A stretch of 64,000 bases of DNA from positions 2,790,001 through 2,854,000 of the forward strand of contig NZ_CP162601.1 of NCBI RefSeq assembly GCF_040957575.1. Direction: 5' to 3'. Positions 1-9,090 of the stretch are shown piece by piece. A program made the translations under genes and the position numbers. Source of the stretch: Vibrio sp. HB236076. Lineage in GTDB: Bacteria > Pseudomonadota > Gammaproteobacteria > Enterobacterales > Vibrionaceae. The notes under the pieces are model-generated. The model searched no databases and was not told where the DNA came from. It was given only the letters and a program-made list of their open reading frames with translations. Each line of letters opens with the position of its first letter. The stretch's first letter is position 1.

Positions 1-1086
1 CTGAAAACGCATTTTTCGCAATAATAACGGCATGACTAAGTCGTTCGACACCATGATCGCCAAGGCAATGGTCGAGACAATCACCATGCCACTGGCCGCG
101 GAAGTGCCGCCGAGAAAAGCCAGCACGGCCATCGATTGTGAACCCAAGCTCTGTGGTACGCTGATCACAAAGGTATCGGAGGCGTAGCCCAAGCCGAGTA
201 AGCCATGCCCAGCCCATGCCAGCGGCAAGACAAACAGCGCCATCAAGACTAAATAACTCGGGATAAGCCAACGCGCCACCGACAGGTCTTTAGGCGCTTC
301 ATTTTCGACAATCATGGTATGAAATTGACGCGGTAAGGCCAAAAAAGCCATCATCGCCAGCAAGGTGTGAATCACCAGTTGTGCCCAATTCGGGGCTTGA
401 TAGCTGTCGCTCATCCAAGGTGAGAAATCGAGCACCTCGCTCGACAACACGGTACTGACGACAAACCAGCCTACCGTCAGAAAAGCCAACAGTTTGACAA
501 TCGACTCAAAGGCGACGGCCATCATCATTCCGCGGTGGTGCTCTGTATTGTCGATATGCCGTGTGCCAAATAGCATGGTAAATAACGCCAAAACCACTAC
601 GCCAAAACCAGCGACATGAGATTGTTGATAGCCAAATTGGCCACTCAGTGCCGGGGCAAGCACATCCAAACTCATGGTAATACTGCGCAATTGCAACGCG
701 ATATAAGGTAAAATCCCCATCACGGCAATTAAGGTGACCATCACCGCCAAACCTTGTGACTTACCATATCGAGCGGCAATAAAATCGGCAATGGAAGTGA
801 TGTGTTCTCGTTTAGACACCCTGACTAAACGAGACACTAACGGCCAACAAAAGAGAAAGACTAAAATAGGGCCGAGGTAAATGGGTACGAAAGACCATGG
901 GTTTGTACTGGCTTGGCCCACCGTACCGTAAAATGTCCACGAGGTGCAGTACACCGCAATCGACAGTGCATAAATCACGGCGCGATAATGTGACAACCAC
1001 TGTTTTTGACGATCGCCGTACCAAGCGATCAAAAACAACACGCCTAGATACGCCAATGAGATAGGAACGACTTCCCAACCTTGCAT
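1..1086 (-). CDS. crbS: CrbS-like symporter-sensor kinase (5' part, runs off the window)
   Basis: My reading of the minus strand from the ATG at 1086 gives an open frame of 362 codons to the window edge, so only the N-terminal half is present. The product is a polytopic membrane protein of the sodium/solute symporter (SSF) fold, with many hydrophobic helices from residue 7 onward. It ends in a stretch reading IMVSNDLVMPLLLR, which is characteristic of the CbrA/CrbS family, where the transporter domain is fused to a histidine kinase. The kinase part is expected beyond base 1 and is not seen. An AAGGG motif lies about 7 bases before the ATG. In V. cholerae CrbS with the regulator CrbR switches on acs for acetate scavenging; here the gene diverges from acs, which supports the same role. 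A plain SSF transporter is the alternative. Confidence 0.85.
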   Translation of the reverse strand, partial: MQGWEVVPISLAYLGVLFLIAWYGDRQKQWLSHYRAVIYALSIAVYCTSWTFYGTVGQASTNPWSFVPIYLGPILVFLFCWPLVSRLVRVSKREHITSIADFIAARYGKSQGLAVMVTLIAVMGILPYIALQLRSITMSLDVLAPALSGQFGYQQSHVAGFGVVVLALFTMLFGTRHIDNTEHHRGMMMAVAFESIVKLLAFLTVGWFVVSTVLSSEVLDFSPWMSDSYQAPNWAQLVIHTLLAMMAFLALPRQFHTMIVENEAPKDLSVARWLIPSYLVLMALFVLPLAWAGHGLLGLGYASDTFVISVPQSLGSQSMAVLAFLGGTSAASGMVIVSTIALAIMVSNDLVMPLLLRKMRFQ

Positions 1087-1108
1087 TTTCTGCCCTTGTG
1101 ATGCACTT

Positions 1109-1255
1109 ATACCAATCGAACGAAATAGCAGGTCAGCCTAGCGGGTGAAAACATTTGATAACGTCGTTGTGAAAATAACGTGTAGAACAACGACTCACTG
1201 TCTTGTATTGATAAGCAAATAGGTTGATTGACCACATACTTCATCAGATTGGTAT
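1109..1255 (+). repeat. Dispersed TIR element, copy 1 (crbS-acs intergenic)
   Basis: About 147 bases bounded by the inverted ends ATACCAATC and GATTGGTAT. The interior shares blocks such as GATAACGTCGTT, TGTAGAACAAC and TTGACCACATACTT with the copy at 23052-23213, in the same orientation. It has no coding capacity. It begins 22 bases upstream of the crbS start codon, so it lies in the crbS promoter or 5' UTR. Confidence 0.75.
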
Positions 1256-1329
1256 GACAAACTCCGTGCAGAAAATTAAATAACCACCACCTTGTAAACT
1301 CAATCACGGAAAGAAGAATCTGTGCAGCG

Positions 1330-1367
1330 ACGCATCTTGATGCGTTCAAGCTGTGCAGTCACTCACA
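1330..1367. promoter_or_regulatory. Candidate CRP site and small palindrome upstream of acs
   Basis: TGTGCAGTCACTCACA at 1352-1367 matches the CRP consensus TGTGA-N6-TCACA with one mismatch. Just before it is a perfect 7-base inverted repeat, ACGCATC-TT-GATGCGT (1330-1345). CRP control of acs is well established in E. coli; binding here is inferred. The rest of the gap (1256-1329 and 1368-1636) shows no gene, and I could not assign a clear -10/-35 pair. Confidence 0.45.
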
Positions 1368-1650
1368 TCGCGCCAGTGCATCTCTGAACTCCCCTTCAAC
1401 AGGGCGATGGTGAAAAAGGGTCACCCTCATCAGGAGCAGCATCGCGTGGTGCCTATAGATCCTGATCACAGTACAGGCTCAACAACCTTGTAACCCATCA
1501 ATTAAATGGCACCACAATGGGAGATCAACAACAAATTCCCGCTTCTCATCCAAAAGTCTAATTGTCGAATCCACCACCTTGGTCAACAGTTATAGGACAT
1601 CTTGCCCACGCGACCCTTCGCCGTGCAACGAATACTTAAGGAGAAACGTC

Positions 1651-3600
1651 ATGAGTGATCCCTCTTTGTACCCAATAAAATCAAAAATACAACAAAGTGC
1701 ACATATTGATAACCACACCTATCAATCTATGTATCAGGCCTCCATTAACAACCCCGAAACCTTTTGGGCGCAGCAAGGACTGGTTCTCGATTGGATCACC
1801 CCGTTTACTAAGGTCAAACAAACCTCATTTGATCCAGGTCATATCGATATTCGCTGGTATCAAGACGGCACGCTTAACGTCTGCGCTAACTGTGTTGACC
1901 GACATTTAAGTGCCGATGGGGATAAAACCGCCATTATCTGGGAAGGCGATGACCCGAGCCAAGACGAGCACATCAGTTTTCATCAGCTGCACGATAAAGT
2001 CTGTCGCTTTGCCAATGTGCTCAAGCAACAAGGGATCAAAAAAGGCGACGTCGTTTGTATCTACATGCCGATGGTTCCGGAAGCTGCCGTTGCCATGCTC
2101 GCCTGTACTCGAATAGGCGCCGTGCATACAGTCGTGTTTGGCGGTTTTTCACCGGATGCCCTCGCAGGGCGCATCATCGACTCCAATGCCAAGTTGGTGA
2201 TCACCGCCGATGAAGGGGTACGCGGCGGCCGCAATGTTCCACTCAAAGCCAACGTCGACCAAGCCTTGCAAAACGCCAATGTCACCAGCATTGATAACGT
2301 CGTGGTCTTTAAACGCACTGGCGGCGACATCGAATGGCAAGAAGGGCGCGATATTGAATGGCAAAGCGCGTGTGAACAAGCCAGTAACGTGTGCCCAGTA
2401 GAAGAAATGTCGGCCGAAGACCCATTGTTTATTCTCTATACCTCGGGGTCGACCGGCAAGCCCAAAGGCGTCTTGCACACCACCGGCGGCTATTTAGTCT
2501 ATGCGGCCCTTACGTTTAAATACATTTTTGATTACCACAAAGACGATGTATTTTGGTGTACCGCTGACGTGGGTTGGATTACTGGCCACAGCTATTTAGT
2601 TTACGGGCCTTTGGCCAATGGCGCGACGACACTTCTCTTTGAAGGGGTACCGAATTACCCTAACACCTCGCGCATGAGCGAAGTGATCGACAAACATCAC
2701 GTCACCCTACTTTATACCGCCCCGACGGCGATACGCGCTCTGATGGCGAAGGGATTAGAAGCGATTCAAGGCACCCATCGTGAAAGCCTGCGCATTATGG
2801 GCTCGGTGGGCGAGCCGATCAATCCAGAGGCATGGCAGTGGTACTATCAAACCATTGGCAACAGCAACTGCCCCGTGGTTGATACTTGGTGGCAAACGGA
2901 AACCGGGGGTATTTTAATCACCCCACTCCCAGGGGCCACCGAGCTCAAGCCAGGCTCAGCCACCCGGCCATTCTTTGGTGTCCAACCCGCGATTGTCGAT
3001 AACGAAGGGCAAGTATTAGAAGGCGAAGCCGAAGGCAATTTGGTGATCCTCGACTCTTGGCCTGGGCAAATGCGCACAGTCTATGGCGATCACGAGCGCT
3101 TTGAACAAACCTACTTTTCGACGTTTCCAGGCATGTACTTCTCCGGTGATGGCGCCAAACGCGATCAAGATGGCTACTACTGGATAACCGGCCGAGTCGA
3201 TGATGTGTTGAACATTTCTGGCCATCGCATGGGCACGGCTGAAATTGAATCGGCGTTGGTGTCTTTTGAGCAAATTGCCGAAGCGGCCGTCGTGGGGATC
3301 CCGCACGAAATTAAAGGCCAAGCAATTTATGCCTACGTGACCCTCAATCAAGGCGTCTACCCAAGCGCCGAACTGCACAAAGCAGTGAAGGACTGGGTGC
3401 GTAAAGAAATTGGTGCCATCGCCACCCCGGATATTTTGCACTGGACCGATTCGCTGCCCAAAACTCGTTCGGGCAAAATTATGCGCCGTATTTTGCGAAA
3501 AATTGCCACCGGGGACACCAGCAATCTTGGCGATACCTCGACGTTGGCCGATCCCAGTGTGGTCGAGCAACTGATCGAAGAACAAACTCACTTGCTCTAA
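1651..3600 (+). CDS. acs: Acetyl-CoA synthetase (AMP-forming)
   Basis: Makes acetyl-CoA from acetate, ATP and CoA through an acetyl-AMP intermediate; cytoplasmic, high-affinity acetate scavenging. The 649-residue product matches the family length (E. coli 652). The adenylate-forming P-loop [11 protein letters not shown] is at residues 263-273, and a conserved WWQTETGG block follows. The C-terminal SGKIMRR segment places the regulatory, acetylatable lysine at residue 609. The open frame extends upstream to 1579, but I chose the ATG at 1651 because AAGGAG lies 7 bases before it and the protein then starts like known Acs. It diverges from crbS, its probable regulator, and is followed at once by an intrinsic terminator, so it appears to be a single-gene unit. 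Confidence 0.97.
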   Translation: MSDPSLYPIKSKIQQSAHIDNHTYQSMYQASINNPETFWAQQGLVLDWITPFTKVKQTSFDPGHIDIRWYQDGTLNVCANCVDRHLSADGDKTAIIWEGDDPSQDEHISFHQLHDKVCRFANVLKQQGIKKGDVVCIYMPMVPEAAVAMLACTRIGAVHTVVFGGFSPDALAGRIIDSNAKLVITADEGVRGGRNVPLKANVDQALQNANVTSIDNVVVFKRTGGDIEWQEGRDIEWQSACEQASNVCPVEEMSAEDPLFILYTSGSTGKPKGVLHTTGGYLVYAALTFKYIFDYHKDDVFWCTADVGWITGHSYLVYGPLANGATTLLFEGVPNYPNTSRMSEVIDKHHVTLLYTAPTAIRALMAKGLEAIQGTHRESLRIMGSVGEPINPEAWQWYYQTIGNSNCPVVDTWWQTETGGILITPLPGATELKPGSATRPFFGVQPAIVDNEGQVLEGEAEGNLVILDSWPGQMRTVYGDHERFEQTYFSTFPGMYFSGDGAKRDQDGYYWITGRVDDVLNISGHRMGTAEIESALVSFEQIAEAAVVGIPHEIKGQAIYAYVTLNQGVYPSAELHKAVKDWVRKEIGAIATPDILHWTDSLPKTRSGKIMRRILRKIATGDTSNLGDTSTLADPSVVEQLIEEQTHLL

Positions 3601-3624
3601 CGTAAAATAGCCATTCCCTCCCTC

Positions 3625-3655
3625 TGCCGCTGTATTCTCAGCGGCATTTTTTTTT
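3625..3655 (+). terminator. Intrinsic terminator of acs
   Basis: An 8-base-pair stem TGCCGCTG/CAGCGGCA with loop TATTCT is followed by nine T residues, 24 bases after the acs stop codon. Between here and aroQ (3656-3883) there is no gene. A TATAAT at 3770-3775 is a possible -10 for aroQ, without a good -35, and ACGGT/ACCGT arms at 3818-3833 form a small hairpin in the leader. Confidence 0.9.
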
Positions 3656-3883
3656 CCTCATACAGGTGTGTTAACCTAGTGGCTAACCTTGTATCCGACG
3701 ATTTTATTAGCATTTTGTTAATTCTTGGTCATTAGACCAGTAAAATGCTGCGATTTGCTATGAATTAGCTATAATTGTTGGCGAAATGATTTTTTTTGCT
3801 TTGCGCTAACAGAAATAACGGTTTTTTTACCGTATAGTTGGAATCGTGTTTTATCGACACACTTTTAAGGAAGATGTCCGCAG

Positions 3884-4333
3884 ATGACTGCCAGAAAACG
3901 AATTTTGTTACTCAATGGACCTAATTTAAACTTACTCGGCAAAAGAGAGCCCGGTATTTATGGTTCACAAACACTCAATGAAATCGTCACACAGTTGACG
4001 CAACTGGCTGAGCAACATCATATTGAACTGGATCATCTTCAATCCAATCGTGAATACGAGTTAATTGAAAAGATTCACGACAGCATGGGGAGGGTTGATT
4101 TTATCGTCATCAATCCCGCGGCATTCACACATACCAGTGTGGCATTAAGAGACGCTCTGTTGGGCGTTAATATACCGTTTATTGAAGTGCATTTGTCCAA
4201 CGTTCACGCCAGAGAGCCATTCCGCCATCATTCCTATTTGTCGGATAAAGCACTCGGCGTAATTTGCGGATTAGGTGCACAAGGTTATCAATTTGCTTTG
4301 TCGGCCGCGATCGAAAGGTTAGACAGCAAATAG
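3884..4333 (+). CDS. aroQ: 3-dehydroquinate dehydratase, type II
   Basis: Converts 3-dehydroquinate to 3-dehydroshikimate in the shikimate pathway; cytoplasmic, normally a dodecamer. The 149-residue length is typical of the type II enzyme. The N-terminal signature [20 protein letters not shown] carries the catalytic tyrosine region, and [11 protein letters not shown] with the following HH carries the active-site histidine. AAGGAAG lies about 10 bases before the ATG. It is first in an apparent aroQ-accB-accC transcription unit, a common arrangement in gammaproteobacteria; E. coli lacks aroQ at this locus. No terminator separates it from accB (61-base gap). Confidence 0.97.
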   Translation: MTARKRILLLNGPNLNLLGKREPGIYGSQTLNEIVTQLTQLAEQHHIELDHLQSNREYELIEKIHDSMGRVDFIVINPAAFTHTSVALRDALLGVNIPFIEVHLSNVHAREPFRHHSYLSDKALGVICGLGAQGYQFALSAAIERLDSK

Positions 4334-4394
4334 TACATCCTCTACAGCCTCACTATTGAGGTTGTCTTATTTCACAAGATAAAGAGAAAAAACA

Positions 4395-4856
4395 ATGGAT
4401 ATTCGCAAGATCAAAAAGCTGATTGAATTAGTAGAAGAGTCTGGTATCGCTGAACTGGAAATCGCAGAAGGTGAAGAGTCAGTACGCATCAGCCGTAACA
4501 CCGCTCCTGCACCAGCCGCAGCGCCAATTCAGTACGCGGCCGCTCCAGCACCTGCCGCTGCACCTGCCCCTGCTGCGCCAGTTGCCGAAGCACCTGTTGC
4601 ACCTGCAGCGGAAGAAGCGAAAGGCCACAAAGTATTGTCGCCAATGGTCGGTACTTTCTACAGCTCACCAAGCCCTGATGCTCCTGCGTTTGTTCAAGTT
4701 GGACAAAGCGTGTCGGCTGGCGATACCTTGTGTATTGTTGAAGCGATGAAAATGATGAACCAAATCGAAGCCGATAAATCGGGTGTGATCACGGCTATTC
4801 TGGTCGAAGATGGCCAACCTGTTGAGTTCGATCAGCCGCTTGTTATCATCGAGTAA
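4395..4856 (+). CDS. accB: Biotin carboxyl carrier protein of acetyl-CoA carboxylase
   Basis: Carries the biotin that shuttles CO2 from biotin carboxylase to the carboxyltransferase in the first committed step of fatty-acid synthesis. 153 residues. The N-terminal helix (about 1-35) is followed by an Ala/Pro-rich flexible linker (about 37-75) and the biotinyl domain, with the biotinylated lysine in EAMKMMNQ. The linker is the low-complexity part that gives long alternative-frame open readings, which are not genes. accC starts 11 bases after the stop, so the pair is co-transcribed and the proteins form the AccBC subcomplex. The biotin ligase that modifies it (birA) is also in this window. Confidence 0.98.
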   Translation: MDIRKIKKLIELVEESGIAELEIAEGEESVRISRNTAPAPAAAPIQYAAAPAPAAAPAPAAPVAEAPVAPAAEEAKGHKVLSPMVGTFYSSPSPDAPAFVQVGQSVSAGDTLCIVEAMKMMNQIEADKSGVITAILVEDGQPVEFDQPLVIIE

Positions 4857-4867
4857 TCGAGGTCCTT

Positions 4868-6211
4868 ATGTTAGATAAATTAGTCATCGCGAACCGAGGT
4901 GAAATTGCACTTCGCATTCTTCGCGCATGTAAAGAACTCGGCATAAAAACGGTCGCGGTGCACTCAACGGCCGATCGCGATCTCAAGCACGTTTTGCTTG
5001 CCGACGAGTCGATTTGTATTGGCCCTGCTCGCGGCCTCGATAGCTACCTTAACATCCCGCGCATCATCTCTGCAGCGGAAGTAACCGGTGCGGTGGCCAT
5101 TCACCCAGGTTACGGCTTTTTGTCTGAAAATGCCGATTTCGCTGAGCAAGTTGAGCGCAGCGGCTTTGTGTTTGTCGGCCCTAAAGCAGAAACGATTCGC
5201 CTAATGGGTGACAAAGTGTCGGCAATTACCGCAATGAAAAAGGCCGGTGTTCCTTGTGTACCAGGCTCAGACGGCCCGTTAGACAACGATGCAGAGAAGA
5301 ACAAAGCCTTTGCGAAACGCATTGGCTACCCAGTGATCATCAAAGCCTCTGGTGGCGGTGGCGGTCGCGGTATGCGTGTGGTTCGCAAAGAGTCTGAATT
5401 GGTTGATGCCATTTCAATGACCCGTGCAGAAGCGCGTTCTGCCTTCAACAACGACATGGTTTACATGGAGAAATTCCTCGAAAACCCTCGTCACGTTGAA
5501 GTCCAAGTGATTGCCGATGGTCAAGGTAATGCCATTCACTTAGGTGAGCGTGACTGTTCTATGCAGCGCCGTCACCAGAAAGTGGTTGAAGAAGCGCCAG
5601 CACCAGGCATCACTGAAGAAATGCGTAAATACATCGGTGAGCGTTGTACTCGCGCATGTATCGAAATCGGTTATCGCGGTGCCGGTACGTTTGAGTTCTT
5701 ATACGAAAATGGCGAGTTCTACTTTATCGAGATGAACACCCGTATTCAGGTTGAGCACCCAGTGACTGAAATGGTTACCGGCGTTGACTTGATCAAAGAA
5801 CAGCTTCGCGTTGCTGCAGGTCAGCCTCTGTCTTTCACCCAAGATGATATCAAGATCCGCGGCCATGCGATCGAATGTCGTATTAATGCCGAAGATCCTG
5901 AGCGTTTCATGCCATCACCCGGTAAGATCACCAACTTTCATGCGCCAGGCGGCATGGGGGTTCGCTGGGAATCGCACATCTATACCGGCTATACGGTACC
6001 ACCGCACTACGATTCAATGATTGGCAAGCTGATCACTTATGGTGAGAACCGCGATGTCGCGATTGCCCGCATGAAAAATGCCTTGGGCGAAATGATCATC
6101 GAAGGGATCAAAACCAATATCGTCTTGCAAGAGTCGATCATGAATGACGAAAGCTTCCAACACGGCGGCGCCAACATTCACTACCTAGAGAAGAAGTTAG
6201 GTTTACAATAA
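4868..6211 (+). CDS. accC: Biotin carboxylase subunit of acetyl-CoA carboxylase
   Basis: ATP-dependent carboxylation of biotin on AccB using bicarbonate. At 447 residues it matches the family (E. coli 449). The N-terminal domain starts [17 protein letters not shown]. The ATP-grasp domain has the glycine-rich loop [12 protein letters not shown] (around residues 159-170) and the [15 protein letters not shown] block, and the [12 protein letters not shown] motif carries catalytic residues. An intrinsic terminator follows at 6236. In E. coli accBC is followed by yhdT and panF before prmA; here neither is present and prmA comes next. Confidence 0.98.
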   Translation: MLDKLVIANRGEIALRILRACKELGIKTVAVHSTADRDLKHVLLADESICIGPARGLDSYLNIPRIISAAEVTGAVAIHPGYGFLSENADFAEQVERSGFVFVGPKAETIRLMGDKVSAITAMKKAGVPCVPGSDGPLDNDAEKNKAFAKRIGYPVIIKASGGGGGRGMRVVRKESELVDAISMTRAEARSAFNNDMVYMEKFLENPRHVEVQVIADGQGNAIHLGERDCSMQRRHQKVVEEAPAPGITEEMRKYIGERCTRACIEIGYRGAGTFEFLYENGEFYFIEMNTRIQVEHPVTEMVTGVDLIKEQLRVAAGQPLSFTQDDIKIRGHAIECRINAEDPERFMPSPGKITNFHAPGGMGVRWESHIYTGYTVPPHYDSMIGKLITYGENRDVAIARMKNALGEMIIEGIKTNIVLQESIMNDESFQHGGANIHYLEKKLGLQ

Positions 6212-6235
6212 TTACCTACTGACTTTTTGCTCAAC

Positions 6236-6262
6236 AATGCCTGCCCCGTGCAGGCATTTTTT
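6236..6262 (+). terminator. Intrinsic terminator of aroQ-accBC
   Basis: A 9-base-pair perfect stem AATGCCTGC/GCAGGCATT with loop CCCGT and a T-rich tail, 25 bases after the accC stop. It separates the acc operon from prmA. Confidence 0.9.
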
Positions 6263-6339
6263 ATCATTGTTCATTATATTGGCCGAAGTTCTGCTACACT
6301 TTGCGCCAACTGTTCAATCGCCAGTATAGAGATAAGCTC

Positions 6340-7230
6340 ATGCCTTGGATTCAAATCAAACTCAACGCCACAAACGAAAACGCCGAACCGATTGGCGATA
6401 TGCTAATGGAACTGACCGGCGCTTTGTCCGTCACCTTCCTCGATGCCCATGACACCCCGGTGTTTGAACCACTACCCGGAGAGACTCGTCTGTGGGGCGA
6501 TACCGATATCTTAGCGCTTTACGATGCCGATACCGACACTAAGTGGGTGGTTGAACAAATTAAAAGCAGCCAACTACTGGCAGCCGATTTTGCTTATAAA
6601 GTCGAGCAACTCGAAGATAAAGACTGGGAACGCGAGTGGATGGATAATTTCCACCCAATGAAGTTTGGTCAGCGTTTATGGGTGTGCCCAAGTTGGCGTG
6701 ATATCCCTGAACCCGATGCGATTAACGTCATGCTCGACCCAGGGCTCGCGTTTGGAACAGGTACACACCCCACCACCGCTTTGTGTTTAGAATGGTTAGA
6801 AGGCTTGGATCTACAAGGCAAGACCGTCATCGATTTTGGCTGTGGCTCCGGCATCTTAGCCATTGCCGCCATCAAGCTTGGCGCCGAGAAAGTCATCGGT
6901 ATCGATATTGACCCACAAGCACTGCAAGCGTCTCACGACAACGCACAGCGCAACGGTGTTGCCGACAAGCTCGACGTGTACTTGCCTCAAAACCAACCTG
7001 AAGGCTTAATCGCTGACGTCGTCGTCGCCAACATTCTCGCTGGTCCTTTGCGCGAGCTTTCCACGGTGATCACCAGCTTGGTCAAACCTCAGGGACAACT
7101 GGCCATGTCCGGCGTACTCGACACACAAGCTCAAGATGTCGCGCGTTACTATCAAGCGGATTTTTCACTTGATGAGATTAAAGAGCAGAGTGAATGGTGC
7201 CGCATTTCAGGCCAAAAGACATCGTCATAA
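6340..7230 (+). CDS. prmA: Ribosomal protein L11 methyltransferase
   Basis: Trimethylates ribosomal protein L11 (the rplK product, also in this window) using S-adenosylmethionine. 296 residues. The N-terminal L11-recognition domain begins [10 protein letters not shown] as in other PrmA proteins, so I use the ATG at 6340 rather than the upstream TTG-type start at 6301. The methyltransferase domain has the SAM-binding [13 protein letters not shown] motif (about residues 166-178) and the NILAGPL segment typical of the family. No strong terminator lies between it and the dusB-fis promoter, so some readthrough into dusB is possible, as in the conserved prmA-dusB-fis neighbourhood. Confidence 0.96.
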   Translation: MPWIQIKLNATNENAEPIGDMLMELTGALSVTFLDAHDTPVFEPLPGETRLWGDTDILALYDADTDTKWVVEQIKSSQLLAADFAYKVEQLEDKDWEREWMDNFHPMKFGQRLWVCPSWRDIPEPDAINVMLDPGLAFGTGTHPTTALCLEWLEGLDLQGKTVIDFGCGSGILAIAAIKLGAEKVIGIDIDPQALQASHDNAQRNGVADKLDVYLPQNQPEGLIADVVVANILAGPLRELSTVITSLVKPQGQLAMSGVLDTQAQDVARYYQADFSLDEIKEQSEWCRISGQKTSS

Positions 7231-7394
7231 CCCCAGTGGTGAAATAACCTGCAATTTGTCGCTTGATTTTTGCACAAAAAAGCACCAATATAGTTGCCCC
7301 TCGCCAGGGTTAACAAAAGAATGTGAAAATCAGATGAAAATACTTTGAGCTAATCGACTGAAATTTATACTAATTGGTAAAACATTTGTCCCAT

Positions 7395-7438
7395 GCTCAA
7401 ATATTAGTCTTTTCAGAAGATAAAAAAATGCGTAAAAT
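7395..7438 (+). promoter_or_regulatory. dusB-fis promoter with upstream Fis site
   Basis: TTTTCA (7410-7415), a 17-base spacer and TAAAAT (7433-7438) form a sigma-70 promoter. It is followed by the GC-rich discriminator GCGCGCCC expected for stringent and growth-rate control. GCTCAAATATTAGTC (7395-7409) fits the degenerate 15-base Fis consensus G-N2-Y-R-N2-W-N2-Y-R-N2-C and abuts the -35, consistent with the known autorepression of fis in E. coli. Confidence 0.65.
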
Positions 7439-7473
7439 GCGCGCCCTTGCTGGGTGACAACTGTGATGATGCT

Positions 7474-8442
7474 TTGAAAATCGGAAACTATCAACTGAAC
7501 AACAACTTGATCGTCGCGCCAATGGCGGGTGTGACCGACAGGCCGTTCAGAGAGCTGTGCTTGCGCTATGGGGCAGGAATGGCAGTTAGCGAAATGATGT
7601 CGTCTAATCCAAAAGTTTGGCAGACGGCGAAATCAAAGCAGCGCATGGTTCACAAAGGTGAATCCGGCGTTCGTTCGGTGCAAATTGCAGGATCGGATCC
7701 TGCGCTTATGGCCGATGCTGCGCAGTTTAGTGTCGAGAATGGCGCTCAGATTATTGATATCAATATGGGTTGCCCCGCAAAAAAAGTGAATAAAAAACTG
7801 GCCGGGTCTGCATTGCTTCAGTTCCCTGATCTCGTTGAAGAGATCTTAACAACAGTGGTGAATGCTGTATCAGTGCCTGTCACACTGAAAACCCGTACAG
7901 GTTGGGATTTAGAGCACAAGAATTGCGTTCAAATTGCCAAAATGGCCCAAGACTGCGGCATACAAGCTTTGGCTCTCCACGGACGAACGAAAGCCTGTAT
8001 GTACAAAGGCGAAGCCGAATACGACAGCATTAAAGCCGTCAAACAAGCCATTACCATTCCAGTTATCGCTAATGGTGATATCGATAGCCCGGAAAAGGCG
8101 AAGTTTGTCTTAGAGTACACTGAGGCTGACGCTTTAATGATTGGTCGTCCTGCACAAGGTCGGCCGTGGATTTTCGAGGAAATCCAATATTATTTGGAAA
8201 ACGGCAGCATGCTACCCGAACGCCCTCTCGCCGAGGTCAAGGGAATCATGCTTGGTCATGTTCACGCTCTCCACGAGTTTTACGGTGAGTTTTTAGGTCC
8301 GCGAATTGCGAGAAAGCACGTTGGTTGGTACCTGAAAGAACACGAGCAAGCTGGTGCTTTCCGCCGTACCTTTAATGCCCTTGATAACGCCCAACAGCAA
8401 CTCGAGGCATTAGAAGGTTATTTTGATAACGTTGCATCATAA
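7474..8442 (+). CDS. dusB: tRNA-dihydrouridine synthase B
   Basis: FMN- and NADPH-dependent reduction of a uridine in the tRNA D-loop. The Dus signature [12 protein letters not shown] and the catalytic-cysteine motif NMGCPAKK are present, followed by the FMN-binding GDI and [11 protein letters not shown] segments of the TIM barrel. I place the start at the TTG at 7474 (protein starting (M)KIGNYQL) because family members begin there. The longer open reading from 7447 would start almost at the predicted transcription start and leave no room for ribosome binding. That gives 322 residues. It is followed after 23 bases by fis, in the conserved dusB-fis operon. Confidence 0.95.
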   Translation: MKIGNYQLNNNLIVAPMAGVTDRPFRELCLRYGAGMAVSEMMSSNPKVWQTAKSKQRMVHKGESGVRSVQIAGSDPALMADAAQFSVENGAQIIDINMGCPAKKVNKKLAGSALLQFPDLVEEILTTVVNAVSVPVTLKTRTGWDLEHKNCVQIAKMAQDCGIQALALHGRTKACMYKGEAEYDSIKAVKQAITIPVIANGDIDSPEKAKFVLEYTEADALMIGRPAQGRPWIFEEIQYYLENGSMLPERPLAEVKGIMLGHVHALHEFYGEFLGPRIARKHVGWYLKEHEQAGAFRRTFNALDNAQQQLEALEGYFDNVAS

Positions 8443-8465
8443 TTAAGAGAAGAGCTAGACCGAAT

Positions 8466-8762
8466 ATGTTCGAACAAAATCTGACTTCAGAAGCATTAAC
8501 AGTAACAACCGTAACCTCTCAAGATCAAATCACTCAAAAACCATTGCGTGATTCTGTTAAAGCATCTCTTAAAAACTACTTGGCTCAATTAAACGGCCAA
8601 GAAGTGACTGAACTTTATGAACTAGTGCTTGCTGAAGTTGAACAGCCTCTATTAGACACTATCATGCAGTACACTCGCGGTAACCAAACTCGCGCAGCGA
8701 CCATGATGGGCATCAACCGCGGTACTCTTCGCAAAAAACTTAAAAAATACGGCATGAACTAA
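8466..8762 (+). CDS. fis: DNA-binding protein Fis
   Basis: Small nucleoid-associated factor that bends DNA and activates rRNA promoters in fast-growing cells. The 98-residue length is exactly that of E. coli Fis, and the C-terminal helix-turn-helix [20 protein letters not shown] is almost unchanged. Second gene of the dusB-fis operon, closed by a strong terminator. A matching Fis site lies upstream of the rrn P1 promoter at 56027-56041, so both the activator and one of its classical targets are in this window. Confidence 0.98.
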   Translation: MFEQNLTSEALTVTTVTSQDQITQKPLRDSVKASLKNYLAQLNGQEVTELYELVLAEVEQPLLDTIMQYTRGNQTRAATMMGINRGTLRKKLKKYGMN

Positions 8763-8789
8763 ACCACTGTTGCCAATATTCTAATGATC

Positions 8790-8820
8790 AAGGGCCTTCA
8801 GAATTTGAAGGCCCTTTTTG
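8790..8820 (+). terminator. Intrinsic terminator of dusB-fis
   Basis: An 11-base-pair perfect stem AAGGGCCTTCA/TGAAGGCCCTT with loop GAATT and a T-rich tail, 27 bases after the fis stop. Confidence 0.93.
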
Positions 8821-9080
8821 TTGTTAACTCCGACTCGCACCTTGCCCCACCCGCCAAAGATCACCCCGGATCATTGCGATCTTGTGTTGATATTGCTCGC
8901 ATTTTTTGCCACGTAAAAAGCATCGATTTATTAACTAGCTCACAAAAACACCATATTCACACACTTTATTATCATTCTCCTGAGCAAAGAGTTTCTCACA
9001 CATCTAAACTTTGTCCATTAACACATGGCTTTTTCTCGATGACCACTCGTAGAACAACACTATACAAAGAACGTGTCGCT
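8821..9080. other. Intergenic region upstream of the diguanylate cyclase gene
   Basis: About 260 bases without a credible gene. A 124-codon open reading spans the area but overlaps the fis terminator and has no recognisable protein features. It must hold the promoter of the downstream two-gene signalling operon; I could not identify a convincing -35/-10 pair. Confidence 0.5.
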
Positions 9081-9090
9081 AGGATGAATT

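Noticed and set aside
4471..4749. 92-codon open reading overlapping accB
   Set aside because: A by-product of the Ala/Pro-rich linker of AccB read in another frame.
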